A DNA stretch of 64,000 bases from Pseudofabraea citricarpa (taxonomy: Eukaryota; Ascomycota; Leotiomycetes; Helotiales; Dermateaceae): NCBI GenBank assembly GCA_029641185.1, contig JAPWGK010000031.1, positions 124,001-188,000 on the forward strand. The letters run 5' to 3'. A program made the position numbers and the translations under genes. Under the pieces are notes generated by a model that was not told where the DNA came from, searched no databases, and was given only the letters and a program-made list of their open reading frames with translations. This document shows positions 23,801 to 33,463 of this stretch, one piece after another (positions within the stretch are counted from its first letter, which is position 1; each line of letters begins with the position of its first letter).

Positions 23801-24183
23801 CTCGTCAGGAGCAATTTGGACCACGCATCGAGCTAAGGCAACCAGGGTGTCAAGATCGTCATATTTGTCCTGCTGTTCAACGAGACTCGAGAGGACTCAG
23901 CTCAGGAGACAAGGCCCAAACCCCAAACCGCACACGCCAAAGCCAGCCCAGACACAGGACTTCACTTGCGACCTTCGAAGGCAGTCCATCTCACCACGCA
24001 CACATCACCACCCGCGCCATTCAGGGGTCGTTGTCTCCGAATCTATCGTCAGTTGCGGCCATCACCTGATCTGGCCACCCAAGCATTCGGGCTTCGCGGC
24101 AAGAGTGCAGTACCTAGAATTTCCCAGCTACCGGTGTCGTCTTATTCATGCGCTCTGTTCGACAGAACGCTCCCGTTGCGATC
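20899..24183. other. Long intergenic region upstream of the SREA-type regulator
   Basis: 3.3 kb without a supported gene. It must contain the kinase promoter (left) and the promoter plus leader of the GATA factor (right). The open frames here are short and low-complexity. Notable sequence includes a purine-rich GAGGAA-type microsatellite at about 22950-23034, five tandem GACT units at 23189-23208, and a CAT/CAC-rich run near 23706-23735. Several upstream ATGs lie in the last 900 bases, so a long leader with uORFs is possible. Confidence 0.55.
22950..23034. repeat. Purine-rich GAGGAA/GATGAA microsatellite
   Basis: An 85-base stretch of nearly pure A/G on the plus strand, built from GAGA, GAGGAA and GATGAA units. 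It lies in the presumed promoter of the downstream GATA factor. Its open frames on either strand (poly-Ser, or Phe/Leu-rich) are composition artefacts. Confidence 0.8.
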
Positions 24184-26077
24184 ATGTCGGATCATTCTTC
24201 TGGCCCCAAAGGCGAGGGCGACCACGCCCGACAACCCCAACTCCATCGACAGGGTGACTTGCCCACCAGACCTGGCCCTCCATCCCAACGGCCATCACGG
24301 GAAGATCTTGAGCTGGCGGAGCAGTTACTAGGACATGCGCAAGGACGGCCGGACATTAAGCAGAACTTTATCCACGGCATGGGTAGCTTGTCTCCGTCTC
24401 CGCAGCCAAACCACCTTCAAAGTCCTGTTCCGGGGGGAAGCAAGATGTCTCTGGATCCAGCACGCGCTGACAGTCCCGGATCATCGATTGATGACGACCA
24501 GAGAGATAATTCGTACGCCCCAGCTCAGTCTGATTCTGTGCCAAGCGGCCAGATCTGCAGGTATGTACATGCAATCCAAGCTAATTGGATCGTTCTGATA
24601 GTCAATAGCAATTGTGGAACAACGAGAACTCCTCTCTGGAGACGCTCTCCCCAAGGAGCAACCATTTGCAACGCCTGTGGTTTGTATTTGAAAGCTCGCA
24701 ATGCGCAAAGGCCGACCAATATGAAGAAAGCAGCATCATCCATCACCCCCGGACAGCAAACTCCAGAACGGACCTCCCCAGCTAGGATAGCTCCAGCTCA
24801 GCATCCAGCAACAGGAGCAACCTATGTAACTGCAGATCAGAACACCGGCTCATGTCCTGGAGGAGGTCGTTGTAATGGAACGGGAGGGGCCGAAGGTTGT
24901 GGTGGATGTCCCGCTTTTAATAATAGGGTATCGAAAACCGCAAGTTTCAATCCGTCTGGAGACAGACAAGCTACTTCAACCCCCCAGCCGCAGGGCGATC
25001 AACCGAGCGATGCACCGTCTCCCATCGATGTTGCCTCTCTTCAGATACAAGGCGGACAGAATACCACGGTTGTAGTCGCCTGCCAAAACTGTGGTACAAC
25101 CATCACTCCCTTGTGGCGTAGAGACGAACGAGGCCATACTATCTGCAATGCCTGTGGTTTGTTTTAACACTGCTATCTTTTCAAGACGTGTGCTAAATTC
25201 ATTAGGACTGTACCATAAGCTCCATGGAGTCCACCGACCTGTGACAATGAAGAAGTCGATCATCAAACGTCGGAAACGAGTGGTCCCAGCCGCATCCCAC
25301 GCTGCTGGCTCTTCTGCAGATACCACTGCTAACTCCATAGAATCCCCAGAGTCGGATCGTCCATCGCCGCCAGCCGAGCCTGTTCTTAAACAACTTCAAC
25401 CAAAAGGAACCCCGAATCCTGACGGTTCTGTAAGCCTGGGATTCCGTCCACGCAACGAGCAGGGTCGCGCACTCCTCCCTGATCCTGCCTCTACAATGCG
25501 CCAGAGTAGCCAGCAGCAACTCCCTCCTGCGTCGGATCTGACATCCTATACCTCCTCGGCAAATTCTCAACACCAACACCAATACCACGACCACAATGAA
25601 TCATCACTCAACAATGACAACCGGTTGCCACCTATAAACTCGTATCCCTCACCTGATAAGCAGCAGCAGCAGCAGCGTCCATCACTTTCCCCCAACTCTT
25701 TCTTGTCCCCGTCGCGTAAACGATCATTCTCAACCACCGAGATGGATCCTCAATCACAGAGCCTTCCGCCCATAAACTTGCCAGGCTCAGCACAAACGCA
25801 GCAAGACTCAAATTCGAAACGACTATCCTCTATAAAATCCATTCTTAACCCCAATTCCTATGAACAAGGAGACCGCGATCTCGACCCTTCCTTACGAAGA
25901 AGTTATTCCGACAACCAGGGACCAAGTGGAGGAAATAATGGCACCGCGGCAGGACCAAGCAGCGCAAGTGAACGAGCCAAGGCCGAACGACGAGAGATGT
26001 TACGCCGAGAAGCCGAAGACATGAGAGAAGCATTACGAGCCAAAGAAAGGGAGTTGGAGGAGTTGGGCATCCAATAA
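24184..26077 (+). CDS. sreA: SREA-type GATA repressor of iron uptake and siderophore synthesis
   Basis: Exons 24184-24560, 24609-25156 and 25206-26077 give 598 residues. Two GATA zinc fingers are present: C-x2-C with [20 protein letters not shown], and [20 protein letters not shown] followed by [17 protein letters not shown]. Between them is the four-cysteine region [20 protein letters not shown], the hallmark of SREA/URBS1/SRE regulators that sense iron. The C-terminal half is Gln/Ser/Pro-rich, with a terminal coiled coil ([20 protein letters not shown]) as in the family. In other fungi these proteins repress siderophore and iron-uptake genes when iron is plentiful (family knowledge). Intron 1 interrupts the first Cys pair of finger 1, and intron 2 sits in the last Cys knuckle of finger 2. 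I chose the ATG at 24184 over 24148, which would add 12 residues. Confidence 0.94.
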
Positions 26078-26853
26078 ATGACCGATTTGTGGGACAAAGG
26101 AGTTATCTTTCGGAACATTGGGCAAGACGGACGCAATGATTACGCGGTGTTGATTTCGATGTATGAATGACGGTTCAAAGGGTTCTCATTTAGGCGGCGT
26201 GAGTCGGTTCGCTTCCTCAGGGTCTGTTAGGACATTTTGATGGGATATCGGGGTACAGGTTTTGCGATTTTTACGATTACGGGACGGGTAACAAGGGATC
26301 TAGGGAAACGGCATATCATGAGCAATGCTTGGCGTTCTGTTTTTTTCTTCCTTTCTTGCTCCAAAATGGGAACTCGAAGATTTGGGCGTTGCAATATCCG
26401 GGAGGCCTTCTAGAATTCGAGCTAGCAATCGGCAATCGAAAAGTTCCTGCCATACAGATTGGTTTAGATTTATTTATTTATGCAGCAACATAACGTTTAG
26501 GTTCTTGAGCTAGTTGTAGATTAAAAGTCTTTCAAATTCACATCAGCGCATTAAAGCACGCCAGACTCCTTCTTGACTTAGTTGACATTCTTCGTTGGCA
26601 GCAGATTGGTTGTACATGAAAAGAAGATATAGAGAAGCTGCATAATCGTCCCTCTGATAAAAGCGCTGGCTGCTGTACATGGAGATAAAAAGGTTTAACA
26701 AAGGCCCAGGATCCCATCTATCGTAGCAATGTGAAGTTACAATTCCTCCGGTCCCATCTCTTTCTGGAGGCGCTCTTCTCAATAATAGAGGCCGTCGAAT
26801 AGCGAATCGCGCGGTGGTCAATGATCGATTGCCATCGAGTTATCGGGTGGCCA
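26078..26853. other. Convergent 3' region between sreA and TVP15
   Basis: 776 bases. No supported coding region. The open frame at 26543-26821 (-) has no motif. The A/T-rich parts near 26300-26540 look like a long 3' UTR. Confidence 0.55.
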
Positions 26854-27605
26854 TTAGACTTGTTCGGCGCCCCATCCTCCATCGGCTTCCCGCATGTTCT
26901 GTGGTGGCTCAATGGATGGAGTAAACTCGAGGACGACGTATCCGACACCAACAAATCCGATTATGGTTCCGGCAATAATTGCGGTGATGGCATTGTGTAT
27001 GAGGATAGACCCGACGAAAATGTAGACTGCTGCCTGTTAGTGGACGCGTGGAGAGGGTTTGGTGGAGGGAGGGTGACGTACATACTCCTCTTCCGAGGAA
27101 GGAGAAGAGGAAAGAAGCGTATCTCGAGACTTGAGGAGGGATTTGGAATTCTGTGGTCGGGCATCAGCTGCGGTTCTTGAACGTGGCATATTTGTTGGGG
27201 AGGTCCGAGGGACTGAGAGAGAACTGACCAAGTAGAGCGGTGCCTGTTGAGATTCCACGTTAGCACTGCGCCGACCAGAACCAGAGCTGGACATGAACTT
27301 ACAGAGACCGAATATGATCACGTAGCTGCCGATGATGATTGACTGACTGCATGGGCGATCAGTTGGAAGCTGGCAGACACGTTGGCGCAAGTACACTTAC
27401 ATGATATTTGAACCCGACCAGAAGAATTGTGTGATTCCACCAAAGACCATCAATCCACCGACAACGAGATTGACCAAGCGGCTACGTGTATATTAGCCTG
27501 AGTACCGTGGGACATGTCGGCGCAAATGGCAGCTTGCTGGGATGCAGAGCCGCGCACAACAGGGCAAGCTCGGCGGATCACTCACAAGGCATCGGAGAAG
27601 TCCAT
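26854..27605 (-). CDS. TVP15: Golgi membrane protein Tvp15
   Basis: Small tetraspan protein of late-Golgi vesicles (COPI-associated protein family). Exons (minus strand) 27605-27586, 27481-27401, 27346-27303, 27243-27229, 27150-27082 and 27026-26854 give 133 residues. Five introns sit in a 402-nt coding sequence, and exon 4 is only 15 nt. The assembled protein starts MDFSDAFRLVNLVVGGLMVF. It continues IIQSIIIGSYVIIFGLCTAL, GRGVFYIFVGSILIHNAITA and IIAGTIIGFVGVGYVVLEFT, and ends EPPQNMREADGGWGAEQV. Four hydrophobic segments are visible. The GRGVFY junction needs the donor at 27081 (GTACGT) rather than the nearby GTATGT. Every junction restores the family pattern, so I trust the model despite the small exons. 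Confidence 0.9.
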
Positions 27606-28211
27606 CTTGAACGGAGGCTGTGGGATTTATCTGCGCGATTTGATGAGGGAGCGGGAGCAAAGGTGTGAGGTTGATGTGTATGGATTTCGTTGGGAGGCTG
27701 CTGTGTTGGTTGTTGTTGTTGTTCTGCTGTCGCACTGCACTCTGTGTCAAGATCTCTCGCTCGCAAGCTGGATCTGAGCTAAAGGAGCTAGGGGACGACT
27801 TGCGAGTAAGCGAAGGCTTGAAGCGACAGGGGGGTTATTTCAGGCGACCACCACCTGGACTCGATTCGAAGCCAGTGAAGACGAGACGAACATGCTTCCT
27901 TTTCCACCTCAAACATTCAGATTTATGGCCTTGTGACCGGCAGTCGTCTCTTATTCTCTTCAACTTGCTATTTGGCTGTGCACGCCGTTCTGCTCAACCG
28001 CTAATCTTCAACTCCGTTTCATGTGATTTAGGGAATCTTTCTTGTTATATTCATTGCGTGGGAAGTACTCCGTATGATCGGAGTATTTCAGCCAGATCTA
28101 ACAGAAAATGGGCAGTGGTTGCAGTACCCATTTGTGGAGGCATAGCCGCCTCTAGGAGCAGGATGAAGTCTTCATGGAGGTTCATTAATTACTGCTCATC
28201 GCTACATAAAA
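27606..28211. other. Promoter region of TVP15 and 3' flank of the oxidase gene
   Basis: 606 bases with no supported gene. A 187-codon plus-strand open frame (27665-28228) overlaps this stretch but shows no motif. It is antisense to the end of the oxidase gene. Confidence 0.5.
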
Positions 28212-29449
28212 TCACAACTTTGCCTTAGCTGTCACTACATCATCTACGAGCTCTAAAGCTCCCTTGGAACACCCGTACGAGCTCTGGTAGCCCCAGCCAC
28301 CGTGACCGTAATTGTGAACCACCCAAGTATTGTCTATCTTCTCCTTCTCAACCCTCACACCAGTGAGTCTCAAGGGTCTCAGTCCAACACCGTGGCGGAT
28401 CACGCTCAGATCCTCAATTCTTTTGCTGCCGTTAGTGAGGGCGGGGCACATCTCTACAGCTCGCTTCATGATTCTGACGGCCTGGTTGGGATCGGGCTGC
28501 GATTCCCAGCTGCCCTTCATGTATGTGCCACCAAGAATAGTTCCACCACCGGCGGCCCGCTTCATCGTATAACAGAACTCGTCTTCCCCGTCGTCGGTTC
28601 CGGAAATCGTCAGCATGACACCGGGGTCATTGCGAACGAGAACAATCTGACCACGAGCCGGGATAACTTCTTTATCCATGACGCCTCCCAGTTTCGCGGC
28701 CAGGAGTCCAGTGCAATTTACGATCACATCAGCTTTACCAAGGTGATGCAAGCTTGCTGCATCTGAGATGTGGTTTAATACTGCCCGATTGACCACAGCA
28801 CCATTCTTCAAACATTGACCAACGAGGTAGGGCAGGTAGATGGCAGTGTTGATGCAAACGGAAGTGAATGTGGTTCCAGAGTCATATCCAGCAGGCAGTT
28901 TCTCCTTTGGTATGGCCTTGAAATCCGGGACGACATCCTTGTACCAGGGCTCCATTGAGAAAAGATGCTTGAAGCCTTGTCCTGTCGCCGAATTGACATC
29001 CTTCTTTCTGTTCAATATCTCGGCGGCTATGAACGAGTTAGTTTATGTACCTAGGTATGCATCTAGAGGAATAGGAAGATAACCTACTCTGGAAATGAAT
29101 ACCAGCTTCTGGGACCTCTTTTGCTAATCTTGCTAACTCGGCCCACGTGCCTTTCTCCCATCGATTGTTGTCCACGTCCGATACTCTAGATGCGATGCAT
29201 CAGTAAAGATGAAGATCACAGGACGGTGGGTACATACGGGAGATAGTTTGCTCCGGCCCATGGTGATGCATATTCGATGTCATAATCACCGGGCATATGC
29301 TTTGCTACAATGGTCACCTTGTAGGCAGGATTTTGAGAGAGCAGGAGTGCGGTAGTTAAGCCAGAAACACCGGCACTGGCGCCAAATTAGAGGAGCGATC
29401 TAACGCACACCCAGAGCTAGACTTACCCAACAACTACAATATTCGGCAT
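28212..29449 (-). CDS. D-amino-acid oxidase, peroxisomal
   Basis: FAD enzyme that oxidatively deaminates D-amino acids to 2-oxo acids, ammonia and hydrogen peroxide. Exons (minus strand) 29449-29427, 29375-29238, 29185-29088 and 29026-28212 give 357 residues, typical for DAAO. The N-terminus [20 protein letters not shown] is the FAD-binding Rossmann motif (GxGxxG), and intron 1 falls inside it. Further signatures are [41 protein letters not shown] and the DAAO signature [14 protein letters not shown]. The protein ends Ala-Lys-Leu, a type 1 peroxisomal targeting signal. Substrate preference (D-Ala-like versus D-Asp-like) cannot be settled by eye. The ATG at 29449 is required to complete the Rossmann motif. 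Confidence 0.94.
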
Positions 29450-29748
29450 GGTAGATAGTAGATAGCAGGTAGCGTGCAAAACCCAATTGCTGGTGAACCA
29501 AGATAAGCTGGTCTGTGGATGAGTCCGGTCTCGGTATGGCAATTGAAGCGATTTTGGTTTTTAGACAACCAACGATGTAAAAGACAGAGGGGTAGGCCGT
29601 CCCTGTGTGATTTATAGAATTGATTTCTTACCATACATCCGTTTCTCAACAGCTCAGTAAGACGGAACTAGTCGTACGAGCTCCGTTCACACTCCGTCCA
29701 GACTCGGCTTATCCGTTCAACACTTCGGCGGTGTAACATGACGGAAGG

Positions 29749-30600
29749 CACGCTAGAGCCACTTCCTGTATTTTAGCTGTTTCCTCCGGTACAGGAGCTT
29801 CTGTTCTTCAACCACCCAGACAATCAATTCACACAACCTACCTCTAGGTAGGTATTCAAGCTTTCCTATAGCAGCAAAATCACATGTTCTGCAGTCTTGC
29901 TGGCCACACACGCGACTACTCACTATATCAAGCACAGCTGGAAGCTCTGTGTCTTCTTCTTCTGCCTCTTCTTTTCCTCTGTCATGGACACCCTTTATAA
30001 GAGCGTCGTCGGGGATTTAGAAGCCCCCCCCCCATACATTCATCAACAAACATCATTGCCCCTCCATCACCCCCCCACAATGTGTCGACATGCCTGATGC
30101 CTGTTTTTCAATCAATGTGTCATCGACTGTTGTGATCATATTTCTCATCGGGGCTTCGCTGGTATTGATCGCATTCGCACTCAGCAATTCGTTCTCGATC
30201 GTAAGTACCCCTCCGTCCCTCGTGTCTTCGATTGCTCATATACTCCATTATAGACAATCTCTATATAACAGTACTTCTCCCAGCAAAACAGTACCGACCG
30301 ACCACTCTTTTCGATAACTGTTGAATAGAATCCAAGACCTGAAAAGTCAAATGGCTGGATTTACCCTATTTGACAGTTCCTCGAGCTACAAAAAGCTGTC
30401 GTAACCTCCATGTGTGGTTCTCTGCAATGATAGCAATGGTAACAATCAGTGTCTCAATATCTTTCATCCGTTCTGCGGTCCCTCCTGAGAGAAGGGTAAG
30501 GTCTCGAGTGCCAGGGAAGGACCACCGGTTTTCAGCGCAACAAAAGTACAATCACAAGGCCGAACATTTTAAATCATTCATACCAATCGTAGGAGGATAC
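29749..30600 (+). pseudogene. Degenerate partial duplicate of the downstream OTU gene
   Basis: Three blocks match the OTU gene and its upstream region in the same order and orientation. Block 1, 29749-29850, matches 31271-31370 in the promoter; both share CTACAGGAGCT- or GTACAGGAGCT-like and AGACAATC-like cores plus CACACAACCT or ACACAACCTA. Block 2, about 30288-30325, matches about 31664-31694 in the leader (AGCAAAACA, ACCACTCTTTTC). Block 3, about 30558-30598, matches 32066-32106 in exon 2 and still encodes AEHFKSFIPIVGG. Spacing differs, and no start, catalytic Cys motif or His motif survives. I read this as an old tandem duplication that has lost function. Confidence 0.55.
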
Positions 30601-30779
30601 AGTTGGGCAGCAGGCGAGGCTCACCACAAATATAGGAAAGTTATAGCAGTGTAGAACGCGCCAAGGAGGTTTCACGATATTCTAGAGGATGCAAGAAGAA
30701 GGCGTGCCATAACATGAGTATGATAGACTCTGTGTTCGTAGTTAGCACCCTATGACACGAGGAAGAACTTAAACATTGA

Positions 30780-31130
30780 TACATGGAATGGATCGTTACC
30801 TACCTACAATAGAAAGTAGTCGAAGTTGAAGCTTTAATAGATAAGTATAATTTAGGTGAAATTGTTATACTTATAGGTACCTAGATGAAACAAGTGAACG
30901 AATCATTTCATAAAAGATATCTTAACAAGTATAGTTATTTTAATACCTATAAATATTTCAAGAATTATTGTTGTTTTAATCACTTTAATTATTTAATTAC
31001 TTTATTTATTTTGACAGCTGTAGTTATTTTCATACTTATAATCAATTACTTGCTGAAACTCGACGCTCGAAACACTCCTTCTATCAAATCTGTTATATCC
31101 AAGAAACACATTTGTCAATTCCTTACACTG
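30780..31130. other. AT-rich island
   Basis: About 350 bases with long runs of A and T (for example TTAATCACTTTAATTATTTA), clearly richer in A/T than flanking genes. It sits between the OTU duplicate relic and the intact copy. It could be a remnant of a decayed repeat or simply low-constraint DNA. No coding motif is visible. Confidence 0.55.
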
Positions 31131-31809
31131 TACCATTCAGTACCGTGGCTCGCTTGGGTTAGTCTTCAGCCTGAAGCACGTTGTAGATTCGTTCTATTCA
31201 CTGGAAAAGGTGCTGATTAAAAGAAGATTAAGTGCATGTCCCAATAGCAAGTGCTGTAACAAATGGGGAGCGCGCTAGGGACACTGCCTGTATTTAAGCA
31301 CTTTCTCTGCTACAGGAGCTCTTCCCTCCTGTAACTACCTAGACAATCTTTTTACACAACCTAGGTACAACCCATGCTACAGTGCAGTGTGTAATATATG
31401 ATACTTAGTAAGAGGCCCCATCACCTGATTCTCCCCTGACTTTGCGCGGGGCAATCCACCGATTGGATCGTCTAGCTGTCACGTTCTGTGTGGCCCCCAC
31501 CTCCGGATACACATTCTCCCGCACCGCTTATCGTAAAAGTGCGATAAGCACAGCTAGGCCTGTTTCGCGTTGGACAAGTAACAGTTCCCTGAACGAAGCT
31601 GAGTCCGTCATCAAATGGTCGTTAGCAGCCGTCTTCATTCAAGCTAAACCACAATACTACCACGAGCAAAACAATACCAACCACTCTTTTCAATACCCAC
31701 CACATCAAGAAGCTTGCTCTTCTTCTTCTCCACTTCTTGATGCCGCAATTTCAGCTCCACACAACGCTCTCTATTCCCCATCAGAATTCATCCTTTACTT
31801 TTACCCAAC

Positions 31810-33463
31810 ATGGGTCGACGCTCAGTAGACGAGTTTCCTCAACTTAAGCAGTATGGCCTGAAAGCCTGCAATATCAAGGGAGATGGTAAGTAAACAAATC
31901 CTTCCAAATCCTAGTCATATTCTGCACCGCACAATCCAATCCAATCCAGCATAACTAATTGATCCCAGGCAATTGCCTGTTCAGTGCCCTTGCCGATCAG
32001 ATTTTCGGCAATCCAGGAGAGACACATGAAATCAGAGCGCGCGTGGTTGATTACATGCGACACAACGCCGAACATTTTAAGTCATTCATACCAGTCGTAG
32101 GAGGAGAACGACGCAATCCAAAACGAAAGAATGCAGGCTCCTCCTCTGGTCCTGTGTCCATGCCACAAGTTACCGAAACTCAACGGGATCAGGCTTGGGA
32201 TACATACTTGGAAAAAATGGCTCAGAGTGCAGTCTATGGAACGAACTTGGAGATAGTCGCTTTCTCAAAGGCTTTCGACACGGATGTAAAGATTTACACC
32301 ACAACCAGTGCTCCCTACTTCATTCGCGGAGGAGCAGAGAATGCCCCAGTTGCATACATTGCATACCATGTAAGTACCCCCTTTCTCGACCTCGACCCTA
32401 TACACTTGCTGACCTCACTTTGAAGCCCTGGGAACACTATTCATCTATCCGAAACATTGATGGCCCTTTCACCGGTGTTCCAAATGTTCAAGAAAAAGAA
32501 CTTTCCTCGGGAGAAGAGGCTGAAATCACGGCCGGAGTTCAGGGCACCGTGGTTGTGCATGCTTGGATGATTGCAAACATCAAAGGCATGTTACCGTCAC
32601 GCCAGATTGATGATACAAGAATCAAGAAGGCCATCGAGAAGTGCAAAGGCAATGCCGATGATGCCTACAACATGCTCGCAGATGAGATAATCAGTAGCTC
32701 GTCTGGGGGGTCGAGCATCGAGAGAGATGCCGATAGCGATGATGAAGATGATTTTGCCGGTCCCAAAAAGAGACAGGATAGACGCATGAGCAAAGCTACA
32801 AAGGCAGCTCAGAAGCTGAAACAGAAGCAGCGGAGTACCAAAAACATTCCTTCCATCGAGGTTGACGCTCCAGAGAGTGATACAGATTCTCTTTTCGAAA
32901 TCCGCACTACTAAGTCGAAGCTCAAAGCAACTCCAAAAGGCAAGATTAACAAGGCCAACCAAGCTGAGACAAAACCCGTAGCCACGAAACCAAGACTTAG
33001 AGTAAAGTTGACCAACAAAGCAAGTGTCAAGAAACCTCAGCCACGCGACAAGGACGAGTCTCCAACAGTGTCAGATACAAAGCAAAGCGATGTTGACGAG
33101 ACTTCAGCAATCTCAGACACTGTAACTGACGATGGATATCAAGCCGATGATGCAAAATCAGAATATAGCGCCCCTAGTCGTTCACAGTCCTTCAGTCCCG
33201 ATGCATCTCCACCAGTCAAGAAAAACTTCATACTTCGCTTCAACAAACCGAAGCCCAGACAACGTGGACCTATTCCGACTGTGAACGGAGCGGTCCAAAA
33301 GCAAAAGCAAGCTCGCAAAGAGATTAAGTGGAGTGCAACAGCATCTCCTAAGCAAAATGGACAGAGTAATTTAGTAGTCACAGCTGACGTGACAAGCAAT
33401 TCTGGCAATCCGCGTCCTCTTGACCAAGTTATCGGCATTCGAGGCCTTACTATTCAGATTTAG
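31810..33463 (+). CDS. OTU-domain cysteine protease (predicted deubiquitinase)
   Basis: Exons 31810-31885, 31969-32369 and 32426-33463 give 504 residues. The OTU domain covers about residues 12-170. The catalytic Asp-Gly-Asn-Cys motif is in NIKGDGNCLFSALADQ (Asp25, Cys28), formed by splicing of exons 1 and 2. The catalytic His is in PWEHYSSIRN (about His163), just after intron 2. The domain layout is closest to OTUD3-like enzymes. Residues after about 215 hold a UBA-like helical stretch (DDTRIKKAIEKCKGNADDAY, NMLADEI), which may bind ubiquitin. A long Lys/Ser/Asp-rich disordered tail follows. The role in ubiquitin removal is from family knowledge; linkage choice cannot be read. A decayed tandem copy lies just upstream. 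Confidence 0.9.

Larger units (their letters stand above)
29450..31809. other. Gene-poor region with OTU-gene duplicate relic and AT-rich island
   Basis: 2.4 kb without an intact gene. It contains the DAAO promoter, the decayed OTU duplicate described separately (about 29749-30600), and an AT-rich island at about 30780-31130. The last 500 bases are the promoter and CA-rich leader of the intact OTU gene. Several CCTAGGTA-type palindromes occur (29840-29855, 30876-30884, 31360-31368). Confidence 0.6.

Noticed and set aside
24148..24183. Upstream in-frame ATG for the iron regulator
   Set aside because: It adds 12 residues without family support; the ATG at 24184 has A at -3, but either start is possible.
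27665..28228. 187-codon plus-strand frame
   Set aside because: It has no motif, uneven composition, and runs into the antisense of the oxidase gene end.
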